DNA of 64,000 bases from contig NC_081413.1 of NCBI RefSeq assembly GCF_030272615.1, positions 562,844,510 through 562,908,509 of the forward strand. The letters are read 5' to 3'. Positions 1 to 12,047 of this stretch are shown piece after piece. The notes beneath the pieces are model-generated. The model worked only from the letters and a program-made list of their open reading frames with translations, was not told the DNA's origin and made no database searches. Position 1 is the first letter of the stretch. Each line of letters starts with the position of its first letter. The translations under genes and the position numbers were made by a program. The stretch comes from Cryptomeria japonica (lineage: Eukaryota > Streptophyta > Pinopsida > Cupressales > Cupressaceae).

Positions 1-295
1 CTTTTTCATGTTTGTGATAGATTGTCTATACATGGGTACCTTATTAGGCATTACTTTCAGTACCCATTTTTGCATCTTTGCATCGGTTTGTTCCTTCTTA
101 AGTTGTACTTAAGGAAGTGTTGTTACACGCTTATCCCTTAAAGTGCATCCTTCATTCTTCATCTCACCTCATCTTTTTAATATAACCGTTGGGCTTAATT
201 ATTATTATTTTATTTGTCATATTTCACATTACAAATCTTGTTGGACAAGCCCACATTGCATTGACCGAACATTGATTGAATCTTGATATTATTAT

Positions 296-303
296 TATAT
301 ATC
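296..303 (+). promoter_or_regulatory. Possible TATA box of the dead F-box copy
   Basis: TATATATC lies about 85 bases before the ATG. The same context (TTGATATT then a TA-rich run, then CTATGTTTGCTTACTCCACATTC) occurs upstream of copy B near 13724. The position is plausible, but no transcript start is known. Confidence 0.3.
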
Positions 304-387
304 TATGTTTGCTTACTCCACATTCAATAGTTTTCAAAGATTAATAGCAATGGTACACAAAAGATAAGAGAAAATCATATAGCAGCA

Positions 388-1748
388 ATGCTAATCACAA
401 GGTTAATGGCTAGAGCATATGCAATAGACAGACTCTCCACATTATCAGATGATGTTCTTTTAAACCATATTTTCACAAAGTTTTCTTACAAAGTTGTTGT
501 ACATTCCTCCATCCTCCCTTAGAGATGGCGATTCATGTGGAGGAAAACACCCATCCTCAAGTTTTTTCACCAGGACTTTGAGAAACAAAGAGATGACATG
601 AGGATATAGGCCATGATTAATAAGGCCCTGCTCCAACCCGATGCTCATCTTCTCTATTTCAATCTTTGATTCACCTTGGATGACCCCAAGGCTGCCAATA
701 TCAACACTTAGATTCGACTTTCAGCTGAAAAAAAGGTCAAACCAATGGAGCTATACATCTTTTATAGAGATCCAAACACTAGGATTAACGCTTCTACCAT
801 AGTGGAGCTTGGAGACTCTTTTTTTAGGTGTGAAAACCTCACTACCCTACAACTGAAATTAATCAATCTTCCCATGATACCCAATAACTTTGGGGTTTTC
901 TGATCCCTAAAAAACTTTATTGTATGGGTATTTTGAATTTGGATGATGCCATGTTTGAGCGATTCATGGTTGTCTGCCCACATCCCTGAAATTTGGCGAT
1001 TGGCATTTGTGAGGGGTTTACAAACTTGAATATACATTTTTCCAAACTTGGGTACCTAAAACTAATAGTTCTAAGCCCCAATTTATCATTGTAGATGGCT
1101 TCTCCCCGATTGAGTCAAATCAGCCTCATGGATTGGGGGCCATACCTAGGGCTAAAATTACTACAAGGCATTTCAAGATCAGAATCTACTAAACGTATTA
1201 CTCTTCTGAAACATAATATAGGCAATGCTATTCATCCAAAAATTCCTAGTATTACTGTTCTTAACAATTTTCCTAGGCTTGAAGAGTTGACAATCCATAG
1301 CCAATGTTCCCAAGTTAGTATTTTGTACATTGAAGTTAATCAGTGACTGGTATATTATCTTCTTGTCCTTTTATATTTATGGAACATCATTTATTTCTAA
1401 TTTGTGAATATAGGGATTAACCCACATTATCCTTGTTGCAGGAGATGATATCAAATGAGATTTCAGTACCAGAGTTGACATTGCCAAATTTGAAGATGGT
1501 GCATGCCCACATTGGCCTAGATAAGGATGGATGGAAAGACAGTGGCATTTCTGGGTTTTCTTCTCAGGCATAGTCCATCAAGTGTAACAAAGGTTTTTCT
1601 GCCTAAACGTTGCCCTAGGATCATGCGAGTTAAATTACAAGATTTGGAAAAGGAGTTCTCAAAATCAAGATTGTCTACCGCCACAAGAAGATGGTCAATG
1701 AATTCAAAAGAATTTTTCCAATTTTGTGGAAAATATGTTGAATATTAG
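388..1748 (+). pseudogene. F-box/LRR pseudogene (copy A)
   Basis: Counterpart of the intact gene at 13816-15176, with the same ATG context and intron. Its reading frame starts at 388 with an F-box (residues about 14-53), then is broken by in-frame stops at 520, 607, 667, 709 and 901, a 1-bp deletion just after 901, stops at 987 and 1092, and a 4-bp insertion in exon 2 near 1530. Compared with copy B each stop is a CAG-to-TAG, CGA-to-TGA or TGG-to-TAG change, i.e. C-to-T or G-to-A. The intron (donor at the end of the CCCAAGTTAG stretch near 1314, where copy B has CAGGTTAG; acceptor ends 1441) and exon 2 (1442-1748) remain recognisable. The donor has changed from CAG/GTTAGT to CAA/GTTAGT. It should not make an F-box protein. 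Confidence 0.9.
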
Positions 1749-2100
1749 TGGTAGGTTTGTAGAATTTGGATACTAGTTTCTATTTTCTTAGGGAATTTAT
1801 TTTTATGAAAGTATAGTAGATAAAATAACTATTTTCTACAGTCTCTTCAAAGACTACTTAGTATTCCATGTCAAGACTATTAGGTGTTTTAAAAATAGAT
1901 GTACATATATATGAAAAATTTGATGGTTATGTTATTTGAATTTTTCATATATTGTTGCAATTTCTACATTCATTTGTACAATATGCAATCCTTTTTGAAA
2001 GATTTTGTATAGGTGATCCTTGTTATCTAATATTGTATGTTTTTAAAAAAATTATCAATGTTTTCTTGAATATTGAACAATTCATAAAGAAAATTTAACA

Positions 2101-2225
<125 letters not shown>

Positions 2226-2270
2226 CACAAGAGTACTATAGCAAACTGAGCAGTTGATTTTATGGATAAT

Positions 2271-2487
2271 GTAGATCAAGAAGGCTTTGGAGAGTGCTCT
2301 GGATTTTAGTGTTTCTGATTTCATAGTTGCAAATATATATTATCTCCTCTCCTCACCAATTCAATAGTGTGACTTTGTATGCAAAAATGTAGATAAAGAA
2401 GGATTTGGAGAGTGCTTTGGATTTCAGTGTTTCTGATTTCATAGCTGCAAATATATAATATCTCCTCTCCTCACCAATGCAATACTT
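2271..2487. repeat. Tandem duplication, 118-bp period, in copy A 3' flank
   Basis: GTAGATCAAGAAGGCTTTGG at 2271 recurs as GTAGATAAAGAAGGATTTGG at 2389, each followed by GAGAGTGCT, TTTCTGATTTCATAG and ATCTCCTCTCCTCACCAAT. Copy B has a single unit (about 15627-15712). Confidence 0.9.
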
Positions 2488-2944
2488 ATTCCTCTCAGTT
2501 TACGTTCTTCTTCTCTACCAGCAGAACGTAGACAAATAAATGAGGGTCAAGCAGTTTGATTGCAGGCTTCTCCATTTCCAAATAATAATTTAGGTTTTTA
2601 ATTTTAGTCTCACAACAATCACTCTATCATGATATATATATTTTTTTGTAAAATTTTACTCTATAATAGTTTTATCTCATCTTGATAATTCATTGTTTTG
2701 ATCTTATATTGATAACTCGTGGTTTTCTTTGCTTATAATTATCTTTATTTTAATTTTATTTAGGAATAAATAACATTTAAAATTATTTTTTAATCAATAT
2801 TATTAGCTATTAATAAATTTTTCATAATAATTGTCTTAGTTTTAATGATTAAATGCTATTTTAATTTGCATTTAAAATTCTAATCGTATCATTACATCTT
2901 TAATGTATGAGAAATTGATGTTTCATCCATAAGATCTAAGTACA

Positions 2945-3459
2945 ATTGGTTGTAGCAGCTACATATTCCACTTCAACAGTAGATAATGAAGTGCATGATT
3001 GCTTCTTGTTAAGCCATGAAACCAATTTATTTCCAAGAAAGAATGTACCACTTGTAGTTCTCTGTCGATCATCCACATCTCCTGCCCAATCAGACTCTGT
3101 ATATGCACATAGTCTAAAATCGTCATCTTTTGGATACCATAACCCATAGTTTGTTGTACCTGCTAAATATCTGAATATCCTTTTGACAGCAATATCATGA
3201 GTTTCTCTAGGATCTAACTAAAATCTAGAGGCAATACAAACAACATTCATTATATTAGGTCTAGTCTGAGTTAATTACAGAAATCCACCAATCATTGATT
3301 TGCATCTACTTGGATTAATTCTAGGAGATTCATCATCCTTTGTCAAATTGCAACTGGTTATCATAGGAGTACTGACAGGTTCTCAAGTCCAAATTTCTTA
3401 AGCAATTCCTTCACATACTTAGTTTGACAAATGAAAATACCTTTATTAGTTTGAGTAAT
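2945..3459 (-). pseudogene. copia-1 RNase H fragment and RT-RNase H connection
   Basis: Minus-strand translation around 2959-3147 matches the RNase H part of copia elements: a Y-x-D-x-D-W-like start, then a frame containing the LST-x-E-x-EY-x-AAT region. It parallels 24990-25200 of copia-2. Stops and frame changes are present, and the domain is cut off before its last third, at the junction with the F-box flank. Confidence 0.75.
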
Positions 3460-4283
3460 CTATAAACCTAAGAAAAATTTCATCTCACCAATCATAGACA
3501 TTTCAAATTCATTCTTCATGTCATCAGCAAATTTCATGCATAAACTTGCTTCTCCTCCAAAAATGATATCATCCACAAAGACTTCTATGATCAATATGTC
3601 ATCATGTTCAATCTTATAATATAGATTACTATCAACATTACCTTTGCTAAAACTGAGCTTTGAAAGATATTTATCTAATCTAGCATACCTTGCTCTAGGG
3701 GCTTGTTTCAATCCATATAAGGATTTCTTCAATCTGCAGACCATGTCCTTGTCTTCTGATAAAGAGAATCCATCAAACTGCTCAATGTAGGCTTCCTCTT
3801 CAAGATCTCCATTCAGAAATGCACATTTGACATCCATCTAATATGCCTTGTAGTTTTTGTGTGCAGTATAGGCAAGAAATAGTCTTACTGCTTCAATTCT
3901 TGCAACCGGAGAATAAGTCTCACCATAATCAACTCCTTCTTGTGAATAATATTTGCAAACCAATATAGCCTTATTTCTTACAACCTGACCTTCCTCATTT
4001 AATTTATTCCTAAAAACTCATTTAGTTCCAATAATATTCTTATCTTTAGGTCTAGGAACTAATTCCCCATCTTATTCTTTCCTATTTGATCTAGGTCCTC
4101 TTCCATTGCTTTCATCCAATTTTCATCTTTACTTGCTTCAATAAAAGATGTCACTTCAATTTCAGAAATAAAACATACCTCTTCAGCAACTAACCTTCTT
4201 CTAGTCACCACACCTTTCCTTTTATCTCCAATGATTTGATCTTTAGAATGATTCAACTTCACATACCTAGAAGTTTTTTGCAT
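3460..4283 (-). pseudogene. copia-1 reverse transcriptase
   Basis: The minus frame ending at 3460 starts with [15 protein letters not shown] and continues to SLYGLKQAPRA and the catalytic EVFVDDIIF motif, so both catalytic aspartates of the FVDD box are intact. The 4059-4283 segment holds the region before the RT palm (basic MTRRRL-like stretch and a WMKAMEEDLDQI motif). In-frame stops near 3838 and between 4059 and 4020 break the domain. RT would copy the element RNA inside virus-like particles; this copy cannot make it in one piece. Confidence 0.88.
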
Positions 4284-4611
4284 GTCTTGACTTTCTGATT
4301 AGATTTTTGCCCTTCATAAGTCACGGTGGAATTTTTTTATGTCTTCGGAGTCACTAGTTCAATGCTCTAAAGAGATTCTTACATTATCAGTTCTGGTATG
4401 ATAAATTCATCTTCTAATCCATAGTCATATGATCTAGTCTAATTTTGCCTTGCTCATCCACCTTAACATTTATGCTCTCTATTATCCTATTCAATCTTTT
4501 TTTATAACATCTATATGCTTTGCTCTTGGTAGAATAACCCAAAAATATTCCTTCATCACTTCTAGGATCAAATTTTCCTAATACATCATCTCTTCTAATG
4601 TAGCATTTACT

Positions 4612-5330
4612 TCAAAAAGTTTTGAAATATCTAACAGTAGGAGTATGACCGAACCATAATTCATAAGGAGTCTTACCAGTATCACCTTTTATGTGTACTC
4701 TATTGAAAGTGTATACCATAGTATTGACAACTTCCCTCCAATAGATATCAAGCAATTTAGCTTCAATCATCATTGTCCTTGCAGCATCCAATACGGTTCT
4801 ATTCTTTCTTTCCACTAATCCATTCTATTGTTGGGTTCTAGGTGCAGAAAGTTGTCTTTTGATTCCATTCTTTTCACAAAAGTTGTTGAACTCACCTGAT
4901 GTGAACTCATCACCTTGATCTGACCTTAAACATTTTATCTTCAATCTTGTTTTTGTCTCAACCATAGCTTTGAAAATTTTGAATTTCTCAAGGGCTTCAG
5001 ATTTTTCTTTCAAAAATGCAACCCACATCATTCTAGAATAATCATCAATAAGCAACATAAAATATCTATCACCTTGAAAAATTTTAGTCCTTATCGGTCC
5101 ACATAGATCAATATAAATAAGATCAAGAATTTCATTAGATTTATCATGTATACTTCTGAAAGAAGCTCTAACTTGCTTACCCATTTGTCATTCTCTACAT
5201 AACGGATTACAAGGTTTAACAATCCTGGGAAAATATCTGACAGCTTGTATTGAACTGATCTTCACTATGCAATCAAAATTTACATGACATATCCTATTAT
5301 GCCATAACCAGCTTTCATCAATTTGAAAAA
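4612..5330 (-). pseudogene. copia-1 integrase (HHCC zinc domain and DDE core)
   Basis: Minus frame 4825-5184 carries MGKQVRASFRSIHDKSNE, then DLIYIDLCGP, LLIDDYSRMMWVAFLKEKSE and LRSDQGDEFTSGEFNNFCEKNG: the first two catalytic aspartates of the copia DDE core are visible, and the usual GGEF has become GDEF. Frame 4612-4815 continues with MERKNRTVLDAARTMM and the SxxELW region. Just upstream (5190-5330) the W-H-x-R-x-C-H zinc-binding part is readable but broken. A stop near 4820 separates the two halves. Confidence 0.88.
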
Positions 5331-5424
5331 TCCAGAAAGCCTTCTCACCGGAGTTTAGATGAAAAATGTTTCCTTTGGTCTAAGTTCCAGATGCAATCTT
5401 GAATCCAGATCTATTGATAATATT

Positions 5425-5700
5425 TCATTTACCATCCTTAAATTGCAAATTAAATCCTTTATCCACTATTTGACCTACACTAAAAAGATTATGCTTTAAG
5501 CCTTCAACATAATAAACATTATCAGCATTAGTCTTACCATCCAATGATATTGTTCCTTTGCCTTTGATCCTACATGTCTTGTTGTCTCCAAATCTGACTA
5601 GTCCACCATCAAATTCTTGCAGTGTTAGAAATTTTCTCTTGTCACCAGTCATGTGATGTGAGAATCCACTGTCTATAACCCATTCATCCTTTTCTTCAAT
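5425..5700 (-). pseudogene. copia-1 protease region
   Basis: Minus strand around 5641-5695 reads EWVIDSGFSHHMTGDKRKF: an intact D-S-G catalytic triplet of a copia aspartic protease followed by the conserved LQEFDGGLVRFGDNK stretch in 5425-5652. The frame ends at a stop near 5425. Copia-2 carries the same region at 22480-22730 but with DSD in place of DSG. Confidence 0.85.
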
Positions 5701-5826
5701 TTTAATAGCTAGAACCTTCTCCTCAATATGGATTTCTTTAACGATAGGTTCCGGAGAATCATCCTTGATAGAAATAAAGACCCAATCTTTACCAGAGCTT
5801 CCATTACTAGTTCCACTTACAAGTTC

Positions 5827-5828
5827 GG

Positions 5829-5863
<35 letters not shown>
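5827..5863. repeat. (ATC)n microsatellite in the gag-protease linker of copia-1
   Basis: About twelve ATC units. On the minus strand of the element one frame reads as aspartates, so this may be an in-frame acidic run in the polyprotein linker; the other copia element lacks it. Confidence 0.9.
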
Positions 5864-5864
<1 letters not shown>

Positions 5865-6007
5865 TAGTAATACAAAAATCATCATCTATGGCATAATAAC
5901 ATGGTTTATCCTTATTCCTTCTAAATCTAGTTCTGCTCTGATATCGGATTACGCTTATAACTCCTCACAAATCTTTCATGATTCCTAGCAAATCTCTCAG
6001 GACATCT

Positions 6008-6856
6008 AGAAGAAGAATGACCAATCTTATTGCATGAAAAACATTTAAAAGGGAATTTTCCTTCATAATTACCTCCAATTGATCCTTTAGAAATTCTTCA
6101 AGCAATTAGGGCTTCCAACTCTTCAAGTTCTATGTCTTCTCTCTCAATGTCTTCCAAACATTTAGTATACAACTCCTTCTAATCTATCTTTTTCTTACGA
6201 GAGGCGGATGCTTGAAATGGTGTTTCTATTTTAGTAGCACTCTAATCTCCAAGTTCCTCAAGCTCAAAAGAAGTCAATTTCCCAAGTAATGTATCTTTGG
6301 TAACAAGGGTACTTGACATTGTCCAAAGTTCATTAATTGCAGTAGCCTTCATTTTGTAAGCCGGAGGTAGAACTCTCAGAATCTTTGACACAACCTCATC
6401 CTCACTAACTGATCTACCACAACATTTGATTCCCATGACAATCTCATTCCCTCTATCCATGAAAGAACTTATCTTCTCATCTTCTTTCATCTTCAAAGTT
6501 TAATATCTTACCTGGAAGCCTTCAAGTTTTGCAATCTTTACTGCTTGGGCGCCTTCATAAAGAGTTTCAAGTCTTATCTAGATCTACTTTGCATTGTCCA
6601 ACTCTATGACATTCAATAAATTTTCATTAGATAGGACAATGAACAATGCTTCTTTTGCTCTAACATCATTTTCAGCTCTCTTATGTTCATCATCAGGTGT
6701 CGGTGTTCCAAAATTAGGATCATGAGGTATATACCCTTTCTTCACTATCTCCCCAACTTCAGCTCCAAGACATCCTAGATGAATCTTCATTCGCTCCTTC
6801 CATATTTTGTAATTTGTACCATCAAATCTAGGACTCTCCTTCCGGTAGGGGTTCAA
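6008..6856 (-). pseudogene. copia-1 gag with intact zinc knuckle
   Basis: Starts at MNPYRKESPRFDGTNYKIWK (6856), the typical copia gag opening, followed by a capsid-like region (frame 6242-6496: MKMKEDEKISSFMDRGNEIV, then KILRVLPPAYKMKATAINEL). Near 6008-6050 the CCHC knuckle C-F-S-C-N-K-I-G-H-x4-C is complete. Stops at about 6583 and 6241 interrupt the frame. Gag forms the particle that packages element RNA. Confidence 0.88.
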
Positions 6857-6921
6857 TGTAGAACTCGATGCTAATTACATCATATCTCCTCAAGTGGTTA
6901 AGCTTTTGTAGAGAGGACCTT

Positions 6922-6933
6922 GCTCTGATACCA
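6922..6933 (-). other. copia-1 primer binding site
   Basis: On the minus strand TGGTATCAGAGC, complementary to the 3' end of plant initiator tRNA-Met. It lies two bases from the LTR edge, the normal spacing. Confidence 0.93.
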
Positions 6934-6935
6934 AT

Positions 6936-8136
6936 TGTTAGATAGATCTGATACCAAGAAAAAACTGAAAGGGGGGCTGAATCAGTTTTCTAACAGTAAT
7001 CAAAAATATTGCAGATTATAACCTTTATACTGGATCATAGAGAAATAATGAAAGTTAAAATATGAAATAATAACACACACAACAACAAATATTTTGACAT
7101 GGAAAACCCGGTAAATGGAAAAACCATGATGGAAAATCCTACCCACAATCAAATAATACTTTTGCAGCAATATGTGAAATAATTATAATGGGGAATGCAC
7201 TTGCAATCAGGCCAATAGCCTAGAGCTCACTGCTCATCACAAAAAGAGAAGTCTCACTGACTTACAAAACATTGGACTACAATCTAGAGAAAATGAACTG
7301 TGAAAGTAGAATCTACTAATGCTTGATACAGTTCCAATGAAGCACAAATGTCTGCCCTGCAACACCAAAACCTTCTCAACCCTTTGCTAAAAGATATAAA
7401 TTTATTTACACATAAGCCTTTCTCTGATAATGGAGACATAAACATCAATCCCTTACCATACCATTGATATATGAATTAGTCACCTATAAATACAGATCAT
7501 CAATCTTATTGATAAGGTTGACTAAACCCTAAACCCATAAACCCATAATTACAAAAATTATATCTCATAATACCACCAGACCAATATTATGACTTACATT
7601 ACATAGAATGGACATAATTCAAATTCTCAAACAATTACATCTGTCGAAAAATTCTACTAAGACCAAAATCCAACACGTTTCACCAACCGGTAGAAACCCT
7701 CAGTGCAATAACACAAAAATTCTAACCGGATCCAAATAGGACAATCATAATAGCATGCTAGCCAATGCAAAGCCACCAAACAATTAGGACATCATAAAGA
7801 AGCACCTTCAGCATAATATAAACCATTTCCATAAGCTAGACCAAAATCATCTAACCAAATCATCAAATATCGCTAACCGGTACCAAGAAATATTAACTGA
7901 AAACATAAGTGATAGCTACCGAAGCACCAAATCATGAACCAACATAATATGGAAAGCATATAACCATCTTGAATAAGAATCCAAAACCGACTCCAAGGAT
8001 TTGATCATACTGGATCATAATAGTAGCCAAAACGAAGATAAACACCAAGTCTAACCGAGATAGCAGAACCATATCCAACTGGGATACATTGTTGACATCA
8101 ATGACAACACTTAACCAAATCTAGCATATGCCAACA
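6936..8136 (-). repeat. copia-1 5' LTR, about 1.2 kb
   Basis: Bounded by TGTTAG at 6936 and CCAACA at 8136, i.e. TGTTGG...CTAACA on the element strand. It shares blocks with the copia-2 LTR (TTGACATCAATGACAA near the outer end; the CTGCTCATCACAAAA and TATAGCCT-like block near 7210-7250). No second LTR remains in the window, so the insertion date cannot be estimated from LTR divergence. Confidence 0.85.
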
Positions 8137-9690
8137 TTGACTTGATGCAATCCCTACATATAGGTTAGGATACTATCACAACCACATCAAAATCTTATAA
8201 AAATTGCATTGATTAATCTAATTAATAATGAAGTATAAGACTTAAGGAAATTTCAACCATAACGAAGTGGGAGAAAGAGATTTTGATGTGGTGTCCTTGA
8301 GACTCCATCCTAAGTCCAAAGCAGATATACCATCCCTTTGGCCCCATGTGGCCCATGCCATCTATATGGAGTGGTATACCTAGAGATGTGTTGTCTGACC
8401 ATTATCCACCATCTTGTCACTTTTCCTACTACTTATGATTGATTTTCTTATATTAATGTGCTCTTAAAAGAAGGAGGAAGAGATTGCAAAGGGTGTCCTA
8501 GAAACCATCTTCCCTAGACCCAAAGACCATGCCCTTCATACTCCTTTGGCCTTTATGGGCTCATCTTGTCCCACTTTAAAGTGGTGTATATAGGAAGATG
8601 CTCATACACCGTTCCCCTCTTACAACTCTCCCACTTCTCCCTTAGAAGTTTAAACTAAAATTTATTAACACCATCATGATATATTTCATAAACCTCCTTA
8701 TATCATATTTAATTCCAGCCTTATTTCATTCATGCTATACTAGTAATGTATTGTTTAGTAGTGTTATATTAGTTTATATTAGTCCACTCATTCTTATCTA
8801 AAACACATCTTATTAAATATTGTATTAATATTATTTTACATTCTTAAATTGTATCAATTGTATTATTATTTCCAGCATTAATATTATTTATAGAATTAAC
8901 CTTGTATCAATGCTTTGTATTAATTTATTAAATTATTAGCTATATTAGTTGTAGTAACCATATTAATTTAATTTATTAGTGTTTATTACATGCATTGTTT
9001 GTATCCAAATATTGATTAAATTAGTCATGTTAAAATTATATTAACAACAGATCATATTATCAATCATTCCCATACCTTTTGTTGACCCTTTCCTCTTATC
9101 CGTATGTTCTTTTTTCCTCTTACTTTCTGTATGTGCTTTCCCAAGGGAGATCGCAGCTTTTTCAACCCCCCAAAGTATGTGATCACGTCAAATTGAGGAG
9201 GACATCAGGAACAATTACCAAATAAAGTGATTAAAGAGAAGTTCGATTCCCTTTTCAGCATCGGGTTTCCTTTATATTCATTACAAAGTGATTTTAATAT
9301 TTATAATTTATAAATCAATGATGATGGTGTTAAACAAAATTAAAATATGATATTAAATGATAGGATTTATTACAAATTGATGTTAATAATTATAATTTAT
9401 CTTGAACAATAATTATGATATTAAACAAAAATTAAAAATGATATGAATTAAATAAAATAATAATACGTTATTCATTTACAATAAATAAGAATATTATAGT
9501 AGGGATATTATACATGCCATTCTAATGTATCTTTCTTTTGAGTATTTATTAGTAAGGCTTTGACATTCATTTTAGACGGATGACATAAAGAAATAGAGAA
9601 GATGAGTTAGCAATTGATTTTGTTGCTTAATGTGAGGATATGAAGGCTTATAGATTGTTTGATCTTGACATATGATAGTTTTTTATTGTC
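8137..9690. other. Intergenic AT-rich DNA with a degenerate 180-bp repeat
   Basis: No gene seen. About 8265-8400 and 8455-8600 are similar, degenerate direct copies (GAGATTTTGATGTGGTGTCC versus GAGATTGCAAAGGGTGTCC, each followed by CTTTGGCC and a GTGGTATA or GTGGTGTATA motif). This may be part of an old unclassified repeat. 8640-9690 is simply AT-rich. Confidence 0.5.
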
Positions 9691-9779
9691 ATCATGTTCA
9701 ATTTGATGAGTCTTTCACACTACCTACTCAATTTTCATCATCACTTGAGCATGTATTGCTACTTGATAATGATTTTGGC

Positions 9780-11095
9780 GATTATTGATATCCACTTCCT
9801 CCAAACCTACAAACTTTTCCATGTTTATCTTATAAAACTCTTGAGGAGGCAAGGGCCTCTTGTTGGTGATCCCCATAGGTTCTCATTGCACTCTTTCACA
9901 AACTTCATATATTGATCTTTTGAGTTATGTCATTTCTACTAACTCCACATTTTTTATAGATGTTTCAAGTATTTTGACGGATTGGGTGATATTTATAAGA
10001 AATATTCCTCTTTGATGAGGAATCATTCTTGGGATCTTGTACCTCTTCCTAAGAGAAAACAATTTCTTTAATGGAAGTGGGTGAATTGTACCAAATCTGT
10101 AGCAAACAATTATATTGACAAGTAAAAGTATTTTCTTGTTTCAAATGGTTTTTCAGAAGTTGAGGGAGTTGACAATTTTTAAATGTTTCATCTTGTACTC
10201 TCTCTAGTTGCATCTTAGGAATGGTCAATGTATTAAATGGACGTAAAGAGATCTTTCTTGCATGGGGGTCTTCATGAGGATATCTACATGGAGCAACCTC
10301 CTAGATTTGTGCAACACTCTTCATTTGTTGGCAAGATTCACCATTCATTGTAGGATATCAAATAGACCCTCAAGCTTGGCATGAGAAGATGAATAGCTTC
10401 TTGTTTGCTTTAGGTTTCACATGTTGTCATTTTGACCCTACGTTTTATACTTGGAGACATGGGGAGTGTCTTTTAATTCTTGTGTCATATGTCATGGATG
10501 ATTTTTATGTGAGCTCCACTTTCATGATTCAAAGTACTCAATTAGCATTAATGGAGTTTTTTCATATGGCCGAGGACTTTTTAATTATTTCATTAGAATA
10601 TAGGTTCGTTAGACTTATGGGGGGATTTTTATTTTCTAGCAAAAGTATGTTGTAGACTTTCTCTAGAGGTTTAGCATAGTTTATTGCAAGCCTAAGCCCA
10701 CACATTTTAAGTCAAGTGTTATACCATCTACTAGTTGCACTACTACTACAATTGATGCTACTTTGTAGAAGTAGTTGGTTGTTAGTCCTTTTTCCTTGCC
10801 ATAGTCATCCTAATATTTCATTTACAATTGGACTTGTCTCATGTTTCTATCAAGGTCACCGTAAAAGTTACTGAAATGTAACAAAACATAATGAGGTACA
10901 TCCAAGGGGTTTCACACTTTGGCATTCATTACACATTAGGAGATTCTCAAATTGTGAGCCTCATCGAATTAGATTGGGTTAGTGGTGTTGATGACCAAAG
11001 GTCTACTACTAGTTTTATCTTTCCTTGGATCTCATCTGATTTCATGATCATGCAAGAAGCAGACACCTATTGCATCAGTATCAACAAAGATTGAG
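9780..11095 (+). pseudogene. Old Ty1/copia relic (copia-3): RT and RNase H
   Basis: Plus-strand fragments in order: EYSSLMRNHSWDLVPLPK (about 10000-10050), then KW-x-TK-x-A and SNGFSEVEGVD (10070-10170), the RT block DVKRSFLHGGLHEDIYMEQPP (10235-10300), MNSFLFALGF (10389 on) and a YVMDDFY-like version of the YVDD catalytic box (10485-10505). RNase H remains appear at 10891-11094 (RYIQGVSHFGIHYT and DWVSGVDDQRSTTSF). Frameshifts and stops occur between all blocks. This is a different, older lineage than copia-1 and copia-2; no LTRs were found. Confidence 0.85.
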
Positions 11096-11192
11096 TATTC
11101 GGGCATAGATTTGGCTAGTGAAGGGATTCTTTGGCTATATTAGCTAATGACGGAGTTTGAATTTTCTCCTAATCATACCACTATTCTTTGAT

Positions 11193-11230
11193 GTATATAT
11201 ATACATACATACATACATACATACATACAT

Positions 11231-11263
<33 letters not shown>

Positions 11264-11275
11264 TACACACACGCG

Positions 11276-11351
<76 letters not shown>

Positions 11352-11402
11352 AACATACATACATACATACATACATATATATGTGTCTGTGTGTGTGTGT
11401 GT
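11193..11402. repeat. Compound microsatellite (TA)(CATA)(CA)(TA)(CATA)(TG)
   Basis: About 210 bp of TACA tetranucleotides, then a long CA run with a few CG interruptions, then TA, CATA and TG blocks. Long open frames across it on both strands are repeat artefacts. Confidence 0.97.
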
Positions 11403-11582
11403 ACACCAAGAGATATCCTTCTTGAGGTGATTATTTTTTATCAATTTTATACCCTAAAGTCAAATAGGCCCCTTCGAAAGGATATCTCTCAACATATTTT
11501 GTATACATAATATTAATATATAAGCTAGTATAAGACTTCATGTTAATTTGGTATGTATCATAAATTATGTGTTCAAGATTAT

Positions 11583-12047
11583 CATTATGGTGATTCCAAA
11601 GAAACTGATGGGTGAACTAAAAATGGCTACAATACATTGGAAGATAATATGCCATAAACTGTTATTCTACCATGATTCATAGTTCTCACAAAAACAATAT
11701 TTAATATAAACTTGAAGTGGGTAGAGTTATATTCTCTAATCAAATTATAAAATTTGTACCATTTGACATCTTGAAAATGAATTAATTAGTACATGATCCA
11801 TGACAAGTAAAATACATTATGGTGATTCCAAAGAAACTGATGGGTGAACTAAAAATGGTTATAATACATTGGAAGATAATATGGCATAAACTGTTATTCT
11901 ACCATGACTCATAGTGCTCACAAAAATAATATTTAATATAAACTTGAAGTGGGTAGAGTTATATTCTCTAATCAAATTGCAAAATGTGTACCATTTGACA
12001 TCTTGAAGTCAATGAATAAATAGTACATGATCCATGACAAGTAAAAT
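11583..12047. repeat. Tandem duplication, 232-bp period
   Basis: CATTATGGTGATTCCAAAGA at 11583 recurs at 11815; the two copies run to CATGATCCATGACAAGTAAAA and are nearly identical. No coding content is visible. 12048-12780 after it is AT-rich with no recognised feature. Confidence 0.93.

Larger units (their letters stand above)
2940..8136 (-). mobile_element. Ty1/copia retrotransposon (copia-1), 3'-truncated
   Basis: Reading on the minus strand: 5' LTR (8136-6936), primer binding site (6933-6922), gag, protease, integrase, reverse transcriptase and the start of RNase H, in copia order. The element stops inside RNase H near 2940 and joins F-box copy A flank directly; the rest of RNase H and the 3' LTR are missing. 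Protein similarity to copia-2 at 20048-27070 is strong throughout, so they belong to the same or sister families in opposite orientation. Frameshifts and stops break the polyprotein, so it is not autonomous. Confidence 0.92.

Noticed and set aside
11144-11510. Overlapping frames of Cys-Val or His-Thr repeats on both strands
   Set aside because: Translation of the CA/CATA compound microsatellite.
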